A stretch of DNA of 64,000 nt from an uncultured Cuneatibacter sp. GTDB taxonomy: Bacteria; Bacillota; Clostridia; Lachnospirales; Lachnospiraceae. How positions within the stretch are numbered: position 1 is the first letter of the stretch; every line of letters begins with the position of its first letter. The translations under genes were made by a program, and so were the position numbers. The notes under the pieces were generated by a model. That model was given only the letters and a program-made list of their open reading frames with translations, was not told the origin of the DNA and made no database searches. This document shows positions 1 to 6,674 of this stretch, piece after piece. The stretch is from NCBI GenBank assembly GCA_934234215.1, contig CAKQHB010000007.1, forward strand, positions 1-64,000, in the 5' to 3' direction.

Positions 1-681
1 GGCTTTGACAAAGAAGATGTTTTCAAGAAAATGGATGCCATTGCCAATGCCGTATCAGACAGCTGTGAACCGGCAATCATCCCGATAAAAGAATTGTTGT
101 TTGAAGGAAGCAATCGTTACTACGATCAGGCTTTATGTACTGGGTTAAATATTACAGATGAAGATATGGACGCTCTTTGCAAAGCTATGAAGGAGCAGAC
201 TGTCAGAAATGCCCGTACAGAGGAACAGAAGGCAGCGATTAAAGATGTAGGCAGACAGCAGTTGCGCTCCTGGGGCGTTTTAATTGAGCGTGATGGAAAG
301 GATTAGGATTATCCATCCAATGCGTTTGCTATTTTGACTGGCAACGGAGGACTTCATGTTGCAACGCAATGTGGCGTGTTCAAAGGTACAACGAAAGCGG
401 TATTTGTTGATCGTAGAGAATACACAGGTCCGATTTGGGAGCAGATAGACGAAGCATTTCAGTTTGTTCTGAGAAATATTCATTTGGGTGCTACTATTGT
501 GGGAATTTACCGTCAGGATGTTTATGAGATTCCACCGGATGCCATTCGTGAGTTGATTATCAATGCTATGGTACATCGTAGAGCCAGAGCTGTCTTGCTG
601 AATATGGTTAAGGACGGTTATTTGAGAAAAGAGGGTGCGGCACGAAGTACTATTTATGTAAAAAATACGGAAGGGGGATAA
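1..681 (+). pseudogene. Decayed Schlafen/AlbA_2-type ATP-binding regulator, truncated at the left edge
   Basis: One reading frame runs from the window edge to 681 with an in-frame TAG at 304-306; homology-like sequence continues in the same frame after it. The segment after the stop (TGNGGLHVATQCGVFKG, then DAIRELIINAMVHR) resembles the AlbA_2 DNA-binding domain of RecG-like/Schlafen-type regulators. Right after MVHR, where an HATPase_c_4 domain would normally follow, the frame jumps to a winged-helix-like tail (LLNMVKDGYLRKEGAARSTIYVKN), so the ATPase domain appears deleted. The 5' end lies outside the window. A nonsense codon plus an internal deletion indicate a dead gene. Confidence 0.65.
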
Positions 682-687
682 TGCAAC

Positions 688-740
688 ATGGCTCGTAGTG
701 TTCACAAAATTTTCACAAATAATTAGCACTCGCCTCTTGA
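688..740 (+). repeat. 53-bp direct repeat, copy A (half-CIRCE)
   Basis: 46 of 53 positions match 1873-1925. It contains the left CIRCE arm TTAGCACTC (723-731) but no adjacent right arm. The two copies enclose the mobile-gene fragments between about 0.75 and 1.87 kb. Confidence 0.75.
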
Positions 741-899
741 TAACGGAAGTCGATTTTTGTCCTGTCTTGTGTATCCCGGAAGTGTCTGTTTTATAGGCTT
801 TCCGGGGTATCAGTCATTTTGTCTGGTATTGTAAAGCAGTGTCAGGTTTATCGTAAATTTGTGGTCAAAAAATGATGAGAAGTGGAGAGTGCTAATAAA

Positions 900-1493
900 A
901 TGAAATTAACGTATACGAATGTAAATGGATACCTGATTCCGAACATTACTTATAAATCCAGTGAACAGATGGAGCGGCTTGGCAAGTATGGATTCTTACG
1001 CAGAGAATATCTGAAGAATCATAAAAATTCTCTGTATCAGGTCATGCTTCTGCAGGACAGCATTGGAGAGCATCTTCTGGAAGTAGATAAGGCAGCCAGA
1101 AAATGGGAAGAAGTGATTCTGAAACAGTTGGAAGAAAAAGAACTACTGCCGGATAAAAAAGCAGATCAAATGGCATGGGTAAGAGCAGATAATCAGCACA
1201 GAGCGATTGCGGAGGATAGAATTTTGCTTCAGGAAACATCACCAGAGGCACGAGCATGGTATGCAAAAGAGGCACAGGAGCAAGCATGGTCGGTTCGGAC
1301 TTTGCAACGGAATATTTCTTCACAGTATTATTACCGAATGCTCATGTCTCAAAATGCAGAACCTGTAGAAAAAGAAATGAAAGAACTGACTGCTTCTTAT
1401 CAGGCTGATAAGCTGGAATTTATCAAAAATCCAGTAATAGCAGAATTTCTTGGACTATCTTCTAATACAGATTTTACAGAAAGCGAACAATGA
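900..1493 (+). CDS. Chimeric TnpV / DUF1016 (YhcG N-terminal) protein, probably non-functional
   Basis: The N-terminal part (about residues 1-90; MKLTYTNVNGYLIPNI, then RREYLKNHK) resembles TnpV, a small accessory protein of clostridial transposons. The C-terminal part (about residues 95-197; ARAWYAKEAQEQAWSVRTL, then DKLEFIKNPVIAEFLGL) resembles the N-terminal domain of DUF1016/YhcG PD-(D/E)XK nucleases, whose catalytic C-terminal half is absent. The ATG at 900 is preferred to the GTG at 882 because GGAG lies about 12 nt upstream. The stop overlaps the start of a ParM-like stub, and a DUF1016-like tail follows at 1563. The gene looks like the product of recombination between mobile fragments. 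No expression signal beyond the RBS is visible. Confidence 0.6.
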   Translation: MKLTYTNVNGYLIPNITYKSSEQMERLGKYGFLRREYLKNHKNSLYQVMLLQDSIGEHLLEVDKAARKWEEVILKQLEEKELLPDKKADQMAWVRADNQHRAIAEDRILLQETSPEARAWYAKEAQEQAWSVRTLQRNISSQYYYRMLMSQNAEPVEKEMKELTASYQADKLEFIKNPVIAEFLGLSSNTDFTESEQ

Positions 1494-1588
1494 AAAACAA
1501 CAATAATGAAACAGTTATGGTGATCGGGATTGATCATGGTTATGGAAACATGAAAACAGCCACCAGAACAGCTTCGAGAAGAGATTGA
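1490..1588 (+). pseudogene. ParM/Alp7-like actin ATPase, N-terminal stub only
   Basis: The ATG overlaps the preceding stop (ATGA). The 32-residue peptide contains VMVIGIDHGYGNMKTA, which matches the first beta strand and phosphate loop of plasmid-segregation actin-like ATPases found on clostridial mobile elements. The frame then runs into unrelated sequence and stops, so more than 90% of a normal protein is missing. Confidence 0.5.
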
Positions 1589-1649
1589 AATTCAGAAGAG
1601 ATTTTATTATTTACAGAAAGAAGAAGACAAAGAAAATAAAAATTTTTAA
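1563..1649 (+). pseudogene. Detached C-terminal tail of a DUF1016/YhcG-type nuclease
   Basis: An open frame without a start codon encodes PEQLREEIEIQKRFYYLQ and a lysine-rich end. Such a Leu-Pro-x-x-Glu-x-Leu-x-x-Glu-Ile tail is typical of YhcG-like proteins and some phage antirepressors. Together with the DUF1016 N-terminal part at about 1180-1493 it suggests one nuclease gene that lost its middle. Confidence 0.4.
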
Positions 1650-1665
1650 AATATGAGTAGAGAAA

Positions 1666-1702
1666 GGCGTGAGTCATAGAAATGTGGCTTGCGTCTTTTT
1701 TT
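1666..1702 (+). terminator. Intrinsic terminator
   Basis: A 12-bp stem with several G-U pairs (1666-1677 with about 1684-1695) and an AGAAA-type loop is followed by seven T residues. Confidence 0.65.
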
Positions 1703-1799
1703 GTCTGGAAAGGAGGTGATATAGAAAGGCACAAGTCTTTCGTGTAGAGCGAAACAAGAAATTTATCCTGATAAAGAAAGAGAATTATAGAGAACATTC

Positions 1800-1883
1800 G
1801 ATTCTACACCGTATGGACTTCGAATTGCAATGGGAAACTTAGATGAAGATGAGATGGTCCCTGTAAATATGTATGGCTTGTAG
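1800..1883 (+). pseudogene. Short gene remnant, identity uncertain
   Basis: A start-less open frame encodes DSTPYGLRIAMGNLDEDEM and a few more residues before TAG. It looks like the end of a mobile-element-encoded protein, but I cannot name the family with confidence. Its last codons lie in the 53-bp direct repeat. I recognise no gene in the rest of 1703-1900. Confidence 0.3.
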
Positions 1884-1925
1884 AGTTCACAAAAAGTTCA
1901 CAAAAAATTAGCACTCACCACTTGA
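1873..1925 (+). repeat. 53-bp direct repeat, copy B (joined to the complete CIRCE)
   Basis: Partner of 688-740. This copy runs directly into the full CIRCE operator and hsp20 promoter, so it is probably the ancestral position and copy A the duplicate. Confidence 0.75.
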
Positions 1926-1934
1926 CAGTGCTAA
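1908..1934 (+). promoter_or_regulatory. CIRCE operator (HrcA binding site)
   Basis: TTAGCACTC, a 9-nt spacer, then CAGTGCTAA. This matches the CIRCE consensus TTAGCACTC-N9-GAGTGCTAA with one mismatch in the right arm. HrcA is the known repressor of CIRCE heat-shock promoters; its gene is not in this window. The site overlaps the -35 box of the hsp20 promoter. Confidence 0.88.
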
Positions 1935-1950
1935 TAATAAGTGTTATAGT
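1922..1950 (+). promoter_or_regulatory. Vegetative promoter of the hsp20 pair
   Basis: TTGACA (1922-1927) and TATAGT (1945-1950) are spaced by 17 nt. The -35 box lies inside CIRCE, consistent with repression by HrcA under non-stress conditions. Confidence 0.8.
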
Positions 1951-1978
1951 ACAGCTAGAACAAAGGAAAGGGGATCGG

Positions 1979-2041
1979 ATGGAAGAAATGAGAGAACATC
2001 CAGACCAGATTCCCCTCACCGGTTCCGAAAAAACAAGGTAA
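1979..2041 (+). CDS. Possible 20-residue leader peptide upstream of hsp20
   Basis: The ATG follows a purine-rich AAAGGAAAGGGG ribosome binding site just downstream of the predicted transcription start. The peptide is MEEMREHPDQIPLTGSEKTR. It ends 14 nt before the hsp20 start. It could be a translated leader or chance; there is no homology I recognise. Confidence 0.3.
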   Translation: MEEMREHPDQIPLTGSEKTR

Positions 2042-2055
2042 AGGAGAGATGACTT

Positions 2056-2517
2056 ATGTTAATGCCTAGTATTTTTGGAGAGAATTTGTTTGATGACTTT
2101 TTTGATAGTTTTCCGTTTTACGATGATAGAGAAGTGAGAAACACCGAGAAGAAGCTGTATGGTAAGCATGCAGGCAACTTGATGAAGACCGATATTAAGG
2201 AGTCCGATGAAGGCTACAAGCTGGTGATCGATCTGCCGGGCTTCACGAAGGATGAGGTTCAGGTTACTCTGAACGATGGTTATCTGACCATCAGCGCAGA
2301 GAAGGGTCTGGACAAGGACGAACAGGAGAAGGATACTGGTCGTTACATCCGCAGAGAGCGTTACAGTGGAGCTTGTTCGAGAAGCTTCTATGTTGGTGAG
2401 GCTGTCACCGAGGAAGATATCAAGGCGAACTTCCAGCATGGTATTCTGACACTGAACGTCCCGAAGAAGGATGCAAAGGCAGTCAATGCGAAGAGGACCA
2501 TCGCCATTGAGGGATGA
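2056..2517 (+). CDS. Small heat shock protein, Hsp20 family (first copy)
   Basis: A 153-residue cytoplasmic holdase that binds unfolding proteins during stress. The alpha-crystallin domain spans about residues 43-138 and ends with the conserved HGILTLNVP strand. The N-terminal arm is Phe-rich (MLMPSIFGENLFDDFF). The ATG at 2056 is placed by AAGGAGA at 2041. It is the first gene after the CIRCE-controlled promoter and is followed at 112 bp by a near-identical paralogue, so both are probably heat-shock induced through HrcA. The length is normal for the family. Confidence 0.93.
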   Translation: MLMPSIFGENLFDDFFDSFPFYDDREVRNTEKKLYGKHAGNLMKTDIKESDEGYKLVIDLPGFTKDEVQVTLNDGYLTISAEKGLDKDEQEKDTGRYIRRERYSGACSRSFYVGEAVTEEDIKANFQHGILTLNVPKKDAKAVNAKRTIAIEG

Positions 2518-2628
2518 TGAACAGGTGATTCCGTTCGAGGCTCTTTGAGGTCTCGGATGCAGAGTTACTTTCCTATAAATAAAATGTTTGAATGGAAGTG
2601 CAAAAGGCACTTCAGAATGGAGGATGTT

Positions 2629-3087
2629 ATGTTAATGCCCAGCGTATTTGGAGAAAACTTATTTGATGACTTTTTTAATGGATTTCCGTTCTATGATGAC
2701 AGAGAAGTGAGAAACACCGAGAAGAAGCTGTATGGCAAACATGCAGGTAACGTCATGAAGACCGATATCAAGGAGTCCGATGAGGGCTATAAGCTGATGA
2801 TCGATCTGCCGGGCTTCACGAAGGATGAGGTTCAGGTTACTCTGAAAGATGGTTATCTGACCATCAGCGCAGAGAAGGGTCTGGACAAGGACGAACAGGA
2901 GAAGGATACTGGTCGTTACATCCGCAGAGAGCGTTACAGCGGAGCTTGTTCGAGAAGCTTCTATGTTGGCGAGGCTGTCACCGAGGAAGACATTAAGGCA
3001 AACTTCCAGCATGGTATCCTGACTTTGGATGTTCCGAAGAAGGAACCGGTAAAACCGGAAGCAAAGCGTATCACCATTGAAGGCTGA
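2629..3087 (+). CDS. Small heat shock protein, Hsp20 family (second copy)
   Basis: A 152-residue paralogue of the preceding gene. The first 137 residues differ at only about seven positions, while the last 15 diverge (EPVKPEAKRITIEG against DAKAVNAKRTIAIEG). The start at ATG 2629 is chosen because AATGGAGG lies 5 nt upstream and the MLMPS start matches the first copy; longer in-frame starts have no RBS. There is no separate CIRCE or promoter in the 111-bp gap, so it is probably cotranscribed with copy 1. The near identity at the nucleotide level points to recent duplication or gene conversion. Confidence 0.93.
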   Translation: MLMPSVFGENLFDDFFNGFPFYDDREVRNTEKKLYGKHAGNVMKTDIKESDEGYKLMIDLPGFTKDEVQVTLKDGYLTISAEKGLDKDEQEKDTGRYIRRERYSGACSRSFYVGEAVTEEDIKANFQHGILTLDVPKKEPVKPEAKRITIEG

Positions 3088-3101
3088 TCGCGCATGAGAT
3101 T

Positions 3102-3135
3102 GCCGGGAGTCAAGAAATTGGCTCCCGGTTTTTTG
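3102..3135 (+). terminator. Intrinsic terminator of the hsp20 operon
   Basis: CCGGGAG pairs with CTCCCGG around an 11-nt loop, followed by TTTTTTG. Confidence 0.85.
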
Positions 3136-3140
3136 TTGCC

Positions 3141-3230
3141 CCGTGGGATGCGCACTCGCGCGAAGAGAAAATATGTCGCAAGCGACCGCGCTCGGCGCGA
3201 GAATGTGCCAAGGCACAATCTTTTCTATCG
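3141..3230. repeat. Structured intergenic repeat R3, copy 1
   Basis: CTCGCGC (3155-3161) pairs with GCGCGAG (3195-3201) and encloses GTCGC-AA-GCGAC (3175-3186); a second hairpin TGTGCC-AA-GGCACA follows at 3204-3217. The element at 26221-26315 has the same order of parts with different stem sequences. A 15-nt piece (AGAGAAAATATGTCG, 3164-3178) recurs at 3272-3286. Confidence 0.55.
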
Positions 3231-3234
3231 CAGG

Positions 3235-3263
3235 TTGACTTCCGAGACGTTCTGGCTTATGAT
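3235..3263 (+). promoter_or_regulatory. Probable promoter of the 3322 lipoprotein gene
   Basis: TTGACT (3235-3240) and TATGAT (3258-3263) are spaced by 17 nt, about 60 nt upstream of the start codon. Confidence 0.6.
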
Positions 3264-3321
3264 AGAGATTCAGAGAAAATATGTCGGAGGGCTATAGAAG
3301 CACTCCGGAATGGGAGATTTT

Positions 3322-3936
3322 ATGAAAAGAAAACTTGCGATTGCACTGAGTGCAGTAATGATGCTTGGTCTGGTAGCATGTGGAGATAAGAAGGTTGGCG
3401 ATGGTAATGTGGAGACGAAGACTCCCGGCACGGAGGTAAGTGACACAGAATCTGGGACAGACACAGAAGCAGAGGATGGTGTGATCACTGCGACCGATGG
3501 CTACGGCGAGGGCAGACAGGGCGATATCATGAGAACGTATTTCTTTGATTACACCATCAATGATTCTTATACCTGCGCAGATCTGAACAACTACGTTCCG
3601 GCAGATGGCAAGCAGCTGCTTGTTGTAAATATCACGGTTAAGAACACTTCCCGTGCGAGTCTGGAGATGTATGACAGGGACTTTCAGGCACAGTGGAGCG
3701 GCGAAGGTGATGACGATTATTCCTGGCCGATCACAGTAGCGGCAGAGGAAGCACAGGCAACAGAAGATCAGTTCCCTGGCACTTACGAACTGGCAGTTGA
3801 TGAGTCTCGCACCGGTACGCTGGTATATGAGGTGCCGATGGGCGAACGGGATTTTTCTATTTCTTATAAGGAATTGTTTGATAACGATACAGAAGGAGAT
3901 ACCTTCTTCGTATACTTCACTGCAAAGGAGCAATAA
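3322..3936 (+). CDS. Lipoprotein with DUF4352/DUF5067-like (telokin-like) domain
   Basis: A 204-residue secreted lipoprotein. The signal peptide has a KRK start, a hydrophobic core and a LVAC lipobox (Cys20), followed by a low-complexity Asp/Glu/Thr linker to about residue 55. The rest (LLVVNITVKNTSRASLEMYD and following) looks like the immunoglobulin-like DUF4352 fold seen in many Firmicutes surface lipoproteins; function is unknown. The ATG at 3322 is preferred because GGGAG at 3312-3316 is correctly spaced. It is followed 7 nt later by a small gene, probably cotranscribed. Confidence 0.75.
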   Translation: MKRKLAIALSAVMMLGLVACGDKKVGDGNVETKTPGTEVSDTESGTDTEAEDGVITATDGYGEGRQGDIMRTYFFDYTINDSYTCADLNNYVPADGKQLLVVNITVKNTSRASLEMYDRDFQAQWSGEGDDDYSWPITVAAEEAQATEDQFPGTYELAVDESRTGTLVYEVPMGERDFSISYKELFDNDTEGDTFFVYFTAKEQ

Positions 3937-3943
3937 TAATTTT

Positions 3944-4180
3944 ATGAATCCAATGACGATGATGAAGCTGATGTCCGCCAAGGCAGCTTTCGAAAAGACC
4001 CATCCGAAGTTTGTAGCATTTCTGAATAATGCGATGGCACGTTCGATGGAAGAAGGCACGATTATTGAGCTGACGATGACGAGACCGGGAGAAGCACCGG
4101 TGACAACGAATATCAAAGTACAGAAGTCAGATCTGGAGCTCGTGGAGAGCTTGCGGGATCTGGCGAAGACAGAAAAGTAA
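3944..4180 (+). CDS. Conserved small protein of unknown function
   Basis: A 78-residue, Met-rich, soluble protein starting MNPMTMMKLMSAKAAFEK. It has no signal peptide or membrane segment and ends in a short beta-hairpin-like region followed by a helix (LELVESLRDLAKTEK). AAAGGAG lies about 12 nt upstream, overlapping the end of the lipoprotein gene. A strong terminator follows. I do not recognise a named family. Confidence 0.7.
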   Translation: MNPMTMMKLMSAKAAFEKTHPKFVAFLNNAMARSMEEGTIIELTMTRPGEAPVTTNIKVQKSDLELVESLRDLAKTEK

Positions 4181-4194
4181 AAAAGTAAACCAAG

Positions 4195-4239
4195 AATCCC
4201 ACTCTTGTCTGAAAGAAATAGACAAGGGTGGGATTTTTT
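4195..4239 (+). terminator. Intrinsic terminator
   Basis: A 16-bp stem (AATCCCAC-CTTGTCT arm with AGACAAG-GTGGGATT, one mismatch) is followed by TTTTTTG. It separates the lipoprotein unit from the molybdenum operon. Confidence 0.9.
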
Positions 4240-4302
4240 GTTATACTATCTTCAGAATAGCGTTCGCTTTTTAAAAACCGAACGCGCAGGATCGAGGTTT
4301 TT

Positions 4303-4674
4303 ATGGAAAAGAACAGTCTGTTTCATCCGCAGGTGCGTTTGCGGATCGCGGGGGAGATCCCCTTTATGGGACCGGGACCGTATGAGCTGCTGCTGCAGGT
4401 TGCCCAACTTCACTCGTTGCAGAAAGCATGTCAGGAGATGGATCTGTCGTACAGCAAAGGGCGGCGGCTGATTGCGGATCTGGAGCAGGAGCTGGGAGAG
4501 CCGGTGCTGGAACGTCGGATTGGCGGAGATGGCGGCGGAGGATCGGCATTGACAGAGATCGGGGCAGAGATCGCCCTGCAATATGGAAAGATGGCAGATG
4601 CTATGCAGCAGACGGCGGAGCAGCTGTACGAGGGATATTTTGGAGAGTTGGAAGAGAGGTTGAAGAACAGATGA
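4303..4674 (+). CDS. ModE-like molybdate-responsive transcription regulator (DNA-binding domain only)
   Basis: A 123-residue protein with a LysR/ModE-type winged helix: LLLQVAQLHSLQKACQEMDL, then SYSKGRRLIADLEQELGEPV and a wing ending LTEIG. It lacks the C-terminal molybdate-binding MOP domains of E. coli ModE, so direct metal sensing is uncertain. It is the first gene of the molybdenum cluster and overlaps the next gene by 4 bp (ATGA), which fits a role as local regulator. Confidence 0.8.
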   Translation: MEKNSLFHPQVRLRIAGEIPFMGPGPYELLLQVAQLHSLQKACQEMDLSYSKGRRLIADLEQELGEPVLERRIGGDGGGGSALTEIGAEIALQYGKMADAMQQTAEQLYEGYFGELEERLKNR

Positions 4675-5699
4675 AGCTCATTCGGACAGAGGATGCGGTG
4701 GGACATGTGTTGTGCCACGACATGACGCAGATCATTAAGGATGTGAAGAAGGGACCGGTATTCCGCAAGGGACATATTGTGACGGAAGAAGACATTCCGG
4801 TGTTGCTGTCCATCGGCAAGGAGAATCTGTATGTGTGGGAAAAGCAGGAGGGCATGCTGCATGAGGATGAAGCGGCAGCGATCCTGCGGGATCTGTGCAT
4901 GGGAGCGAATATGCATCCCAGTGATCCCAGCGAGGGCAAGATCGAGCTGATCGCAGATTGTGATGGCGTATTGAAGGTAGATTCTGCCGGACTGCGCAGA
5001 GTCAATTCACTGGGCGAGATGATGATCGCCACAAGACATGGCAATTTCCCGGTGAAAAAAGGAGATAAACTGGCAGGCACTCGCATTATCCCCCTTGTGA
5101 TCGAGCAGGAGAAGATGGATCGTGCAAAGGAAGCAGCAGGAAAGACACCGTTGCTGCAGGTGCTTCCCTATCAGAAGCGCAAGGCAGGCATTGTGACGAC
5201 AGGCAGCGAGGTTTACTATCATCGTATTGAGGATACGTTCACGCCGGTATTGATTGAAAAGCTGCAGGCGTATGGTGTGGAGATCGGCGGTCATGAAGTC
5301 TGTAACGATGACCACGAGATGATCACAGCAGCGATCAAAAAGCTGCTGGCTGAGGGCTGCAATCTGATCCTTTGTACGGGCGGCATGAGCGTTGATCCGG
5401 ATGACCGAACCCCTCTTGCAATCAAGAACACCGGGGCAAATATCATCAGCTACGGTGCACCGGTGCTGCCGGGTGCGATGTTCTTATTATCCTATTATGA
5501 GGAAGCAATTCCGATCCTCGGACTTCCGGGGTGTGTAATGTATGCAAAGAAGACGATTTTTGATCTGGTGCTGCCGCGACTGCTTTGCGGAGAATTGCTG
5601 ACAGCGAAGGATCTGAGTGTGTTGGGAGAAGGCGGATTGTGTCTGAACTGTCCGGTCTGTACATTCCCGAACTGCGGCTTCGGAAAGGCATCGCTGTGA
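4671..5699 (+). CDS. Molybdopterin-binding protein (MoeA/MoCF-domain family)
   Basis: A 342-residue protein. A central to C-terminal MoCF_biosynth domain (about residues 175-315) contains GIVTTGSEVYY and ILCTGGMSVDPDDRTP, the pterin-binding loops. It ends in a Cys cluster, C-x2-C-x2-C-x5-C (CLNCPVCTFPNC), typical of a clostridial family beside moaA. It probably acts in metal insertion into, or handling of, molybdopterin. The start at ATG 4671 overlaps the regulator stop; the same frame is open further upstream, but that part lies over the regulator gene. It overlaps moaA at the 3' end. Confidence 0.82.
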   Translation: MKLIRTEDAVGHVLCHDMTQIIKDVKKGPVFRKGHIVTEEDIPVLLSIGKENLYVWEKQEGMLHEDEAAAILRDLCMGANMHPSDPSEGKIELIADCDGVLKVDSAGLRRVNSLGEMMIATRHGNFPVKKGDKLAGTRIIPLVIEQEKMDRAKEAAGKTPLLQVLPYQKRKAGIVTTGSEVYYHRIEDTFTPVLIEKLQAYGVEIGGHEVCNDDHEMITAAIKKLLAEGCNLILCTGGMSVDPDDRTPLAIKNTGANIISYGAPVLPGAMFLLSYYEEAIPILGLPGCVMYAKKTIFDLVLPRLLCGELLTAKDLSVLGEGGLCLNCPVCTFPNCGFGKASL

Positions 5700-6664
5700 G
5701 AGATTCCTATGGAAGAGACATCAACTATCTGCGGATTTCGCTGACAGATCGGTGCAATCTGCGGTGCCGGTACTGCATGCCGGAGGATCTGTCGCTGCTG
5801 CCGATGTCGAAGATTTTGACCTACGAAGAAATATTACTCATCTGTGAGCAGGCAGTGGCGCTCGGTATCACGCGATTTAAAGTGACCGGAGGAGAGCCGT
5901 TGGTGCGAAAAGGCTGTGCCTCGTTTTGCAGAAGCCTCAGACAATTGCCCGGTGTAGAGCAGGTGACATTGACGACAAATGGAGTATTGCTGGAGGAAAA
6001 TCTTCTGGCGCTTGTGGAAGCTGGTGTGGCTGCCATCAATATCAGTCTTGACACGCTGCAGCCGGAGCGATTTGAGCAGATTACCGGACGACCGTATCTG
6101 GAGCAGGTGCTGCGGGGAATCCGTGCAAGTGCGGCTGTTACGGAGATTCGTACAAAATTAAATGTCGTCCTGCAGAAAGGCTGGAATGAAGACGAATGTC
6201 AGACGCTGGCGGAATTGGCGAGAAAGCATCCGCTGGATGTGCGTTTTATTGAGATGATGCCGATTGGATTCGGGAAGGAGACTGAGGGCATTTCCAACGA
6301 AGAAGTGCTGAGAAGACTTCGGGAGACATATGGTACCGTGACACCGGATGATGCGATTCACGGAAATGGACCGGCGGTGTATTACCGGATACCGGGATTT
6401 GCCGGAAGCATCGGGCTGATCAGTGCAATGCATGGTAAGTTTTGCGGCAGCTGCAACCGCATTCGCATGACATCCACTGGAGAAGTAAAAGCCTGTCTGT
6501 GTTATGAGGACAGCCATTCTGTACGGGAAGCAGCGCGGGCCGGAGACAGAGCGGCGGTGCGGCGCATTTTGGAGGATGTCATCTCATCCAAACCGGCGGA
6601 GCATTGTTTTGAGGAGTGGAGTCAGATCACGGAGAAGAAAAAGATGTCAAAAATCGGTGGATAA
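5696..6664 (+). CDS. moaA: GTP 3',8-cyclase MoaA
   Basis: A radical SAM enzyme that converts GTP to the cyclic precursor of molybdopterin together with MoaC. The 322-residue protein carries the SAM cluster motif at Cys20/Cys24/Cys27 (DRCNLRCRYC) and the second 4Fe-4S motif at Cys250/Cys253/Cys267 (CGSCNRIRM). The GTG start at 5696, which overlaps the previous stop, is chosen because GGAAAGG lies 8 nt upstream and VRDSYGRDINYLRIS aligns with usual MoaA N-termini. It is followed 10 nt later by the MOSC-Mog fusion. Confidence 0.95.
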   Translation: MRDSYGRDINYLRISLTDRCNLRCRYCMPEDLSLLPMSKILTYEEILLICEQAVALGITRFKVTGGEPLVRKGCASFCRSLRQLPGVEQVTLTTNGVLLEENLLALVEAGVAAINISLDTLQPERFEQITGRPYLEQVLRGIRASAAVTEIRTKLNVVLQKGWNEDECQTLAELARKHPLDVRFIEMMPIGFGKETEGISNEEVLRRLRETYGTVTPDDAIHGNGPAVYYRIPGFAGSIGLISAMHGKFCGSCNRIRMTSTGEVKACLCYEDSHSVREAARAGDRAAVRRILEDVISSKPAEHCFEEWSQITEKKKMSKIGG

Positions 6665-6674
6665 AGGAGAGACG

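Noticed and set aside
882..899. GTG at 882 as start of the TnpV chimera
   Set aside because: The ATG at 900 matches the usual TnpV start and is better spaced from GGAG; 887-895 is a CIRCE half-site.
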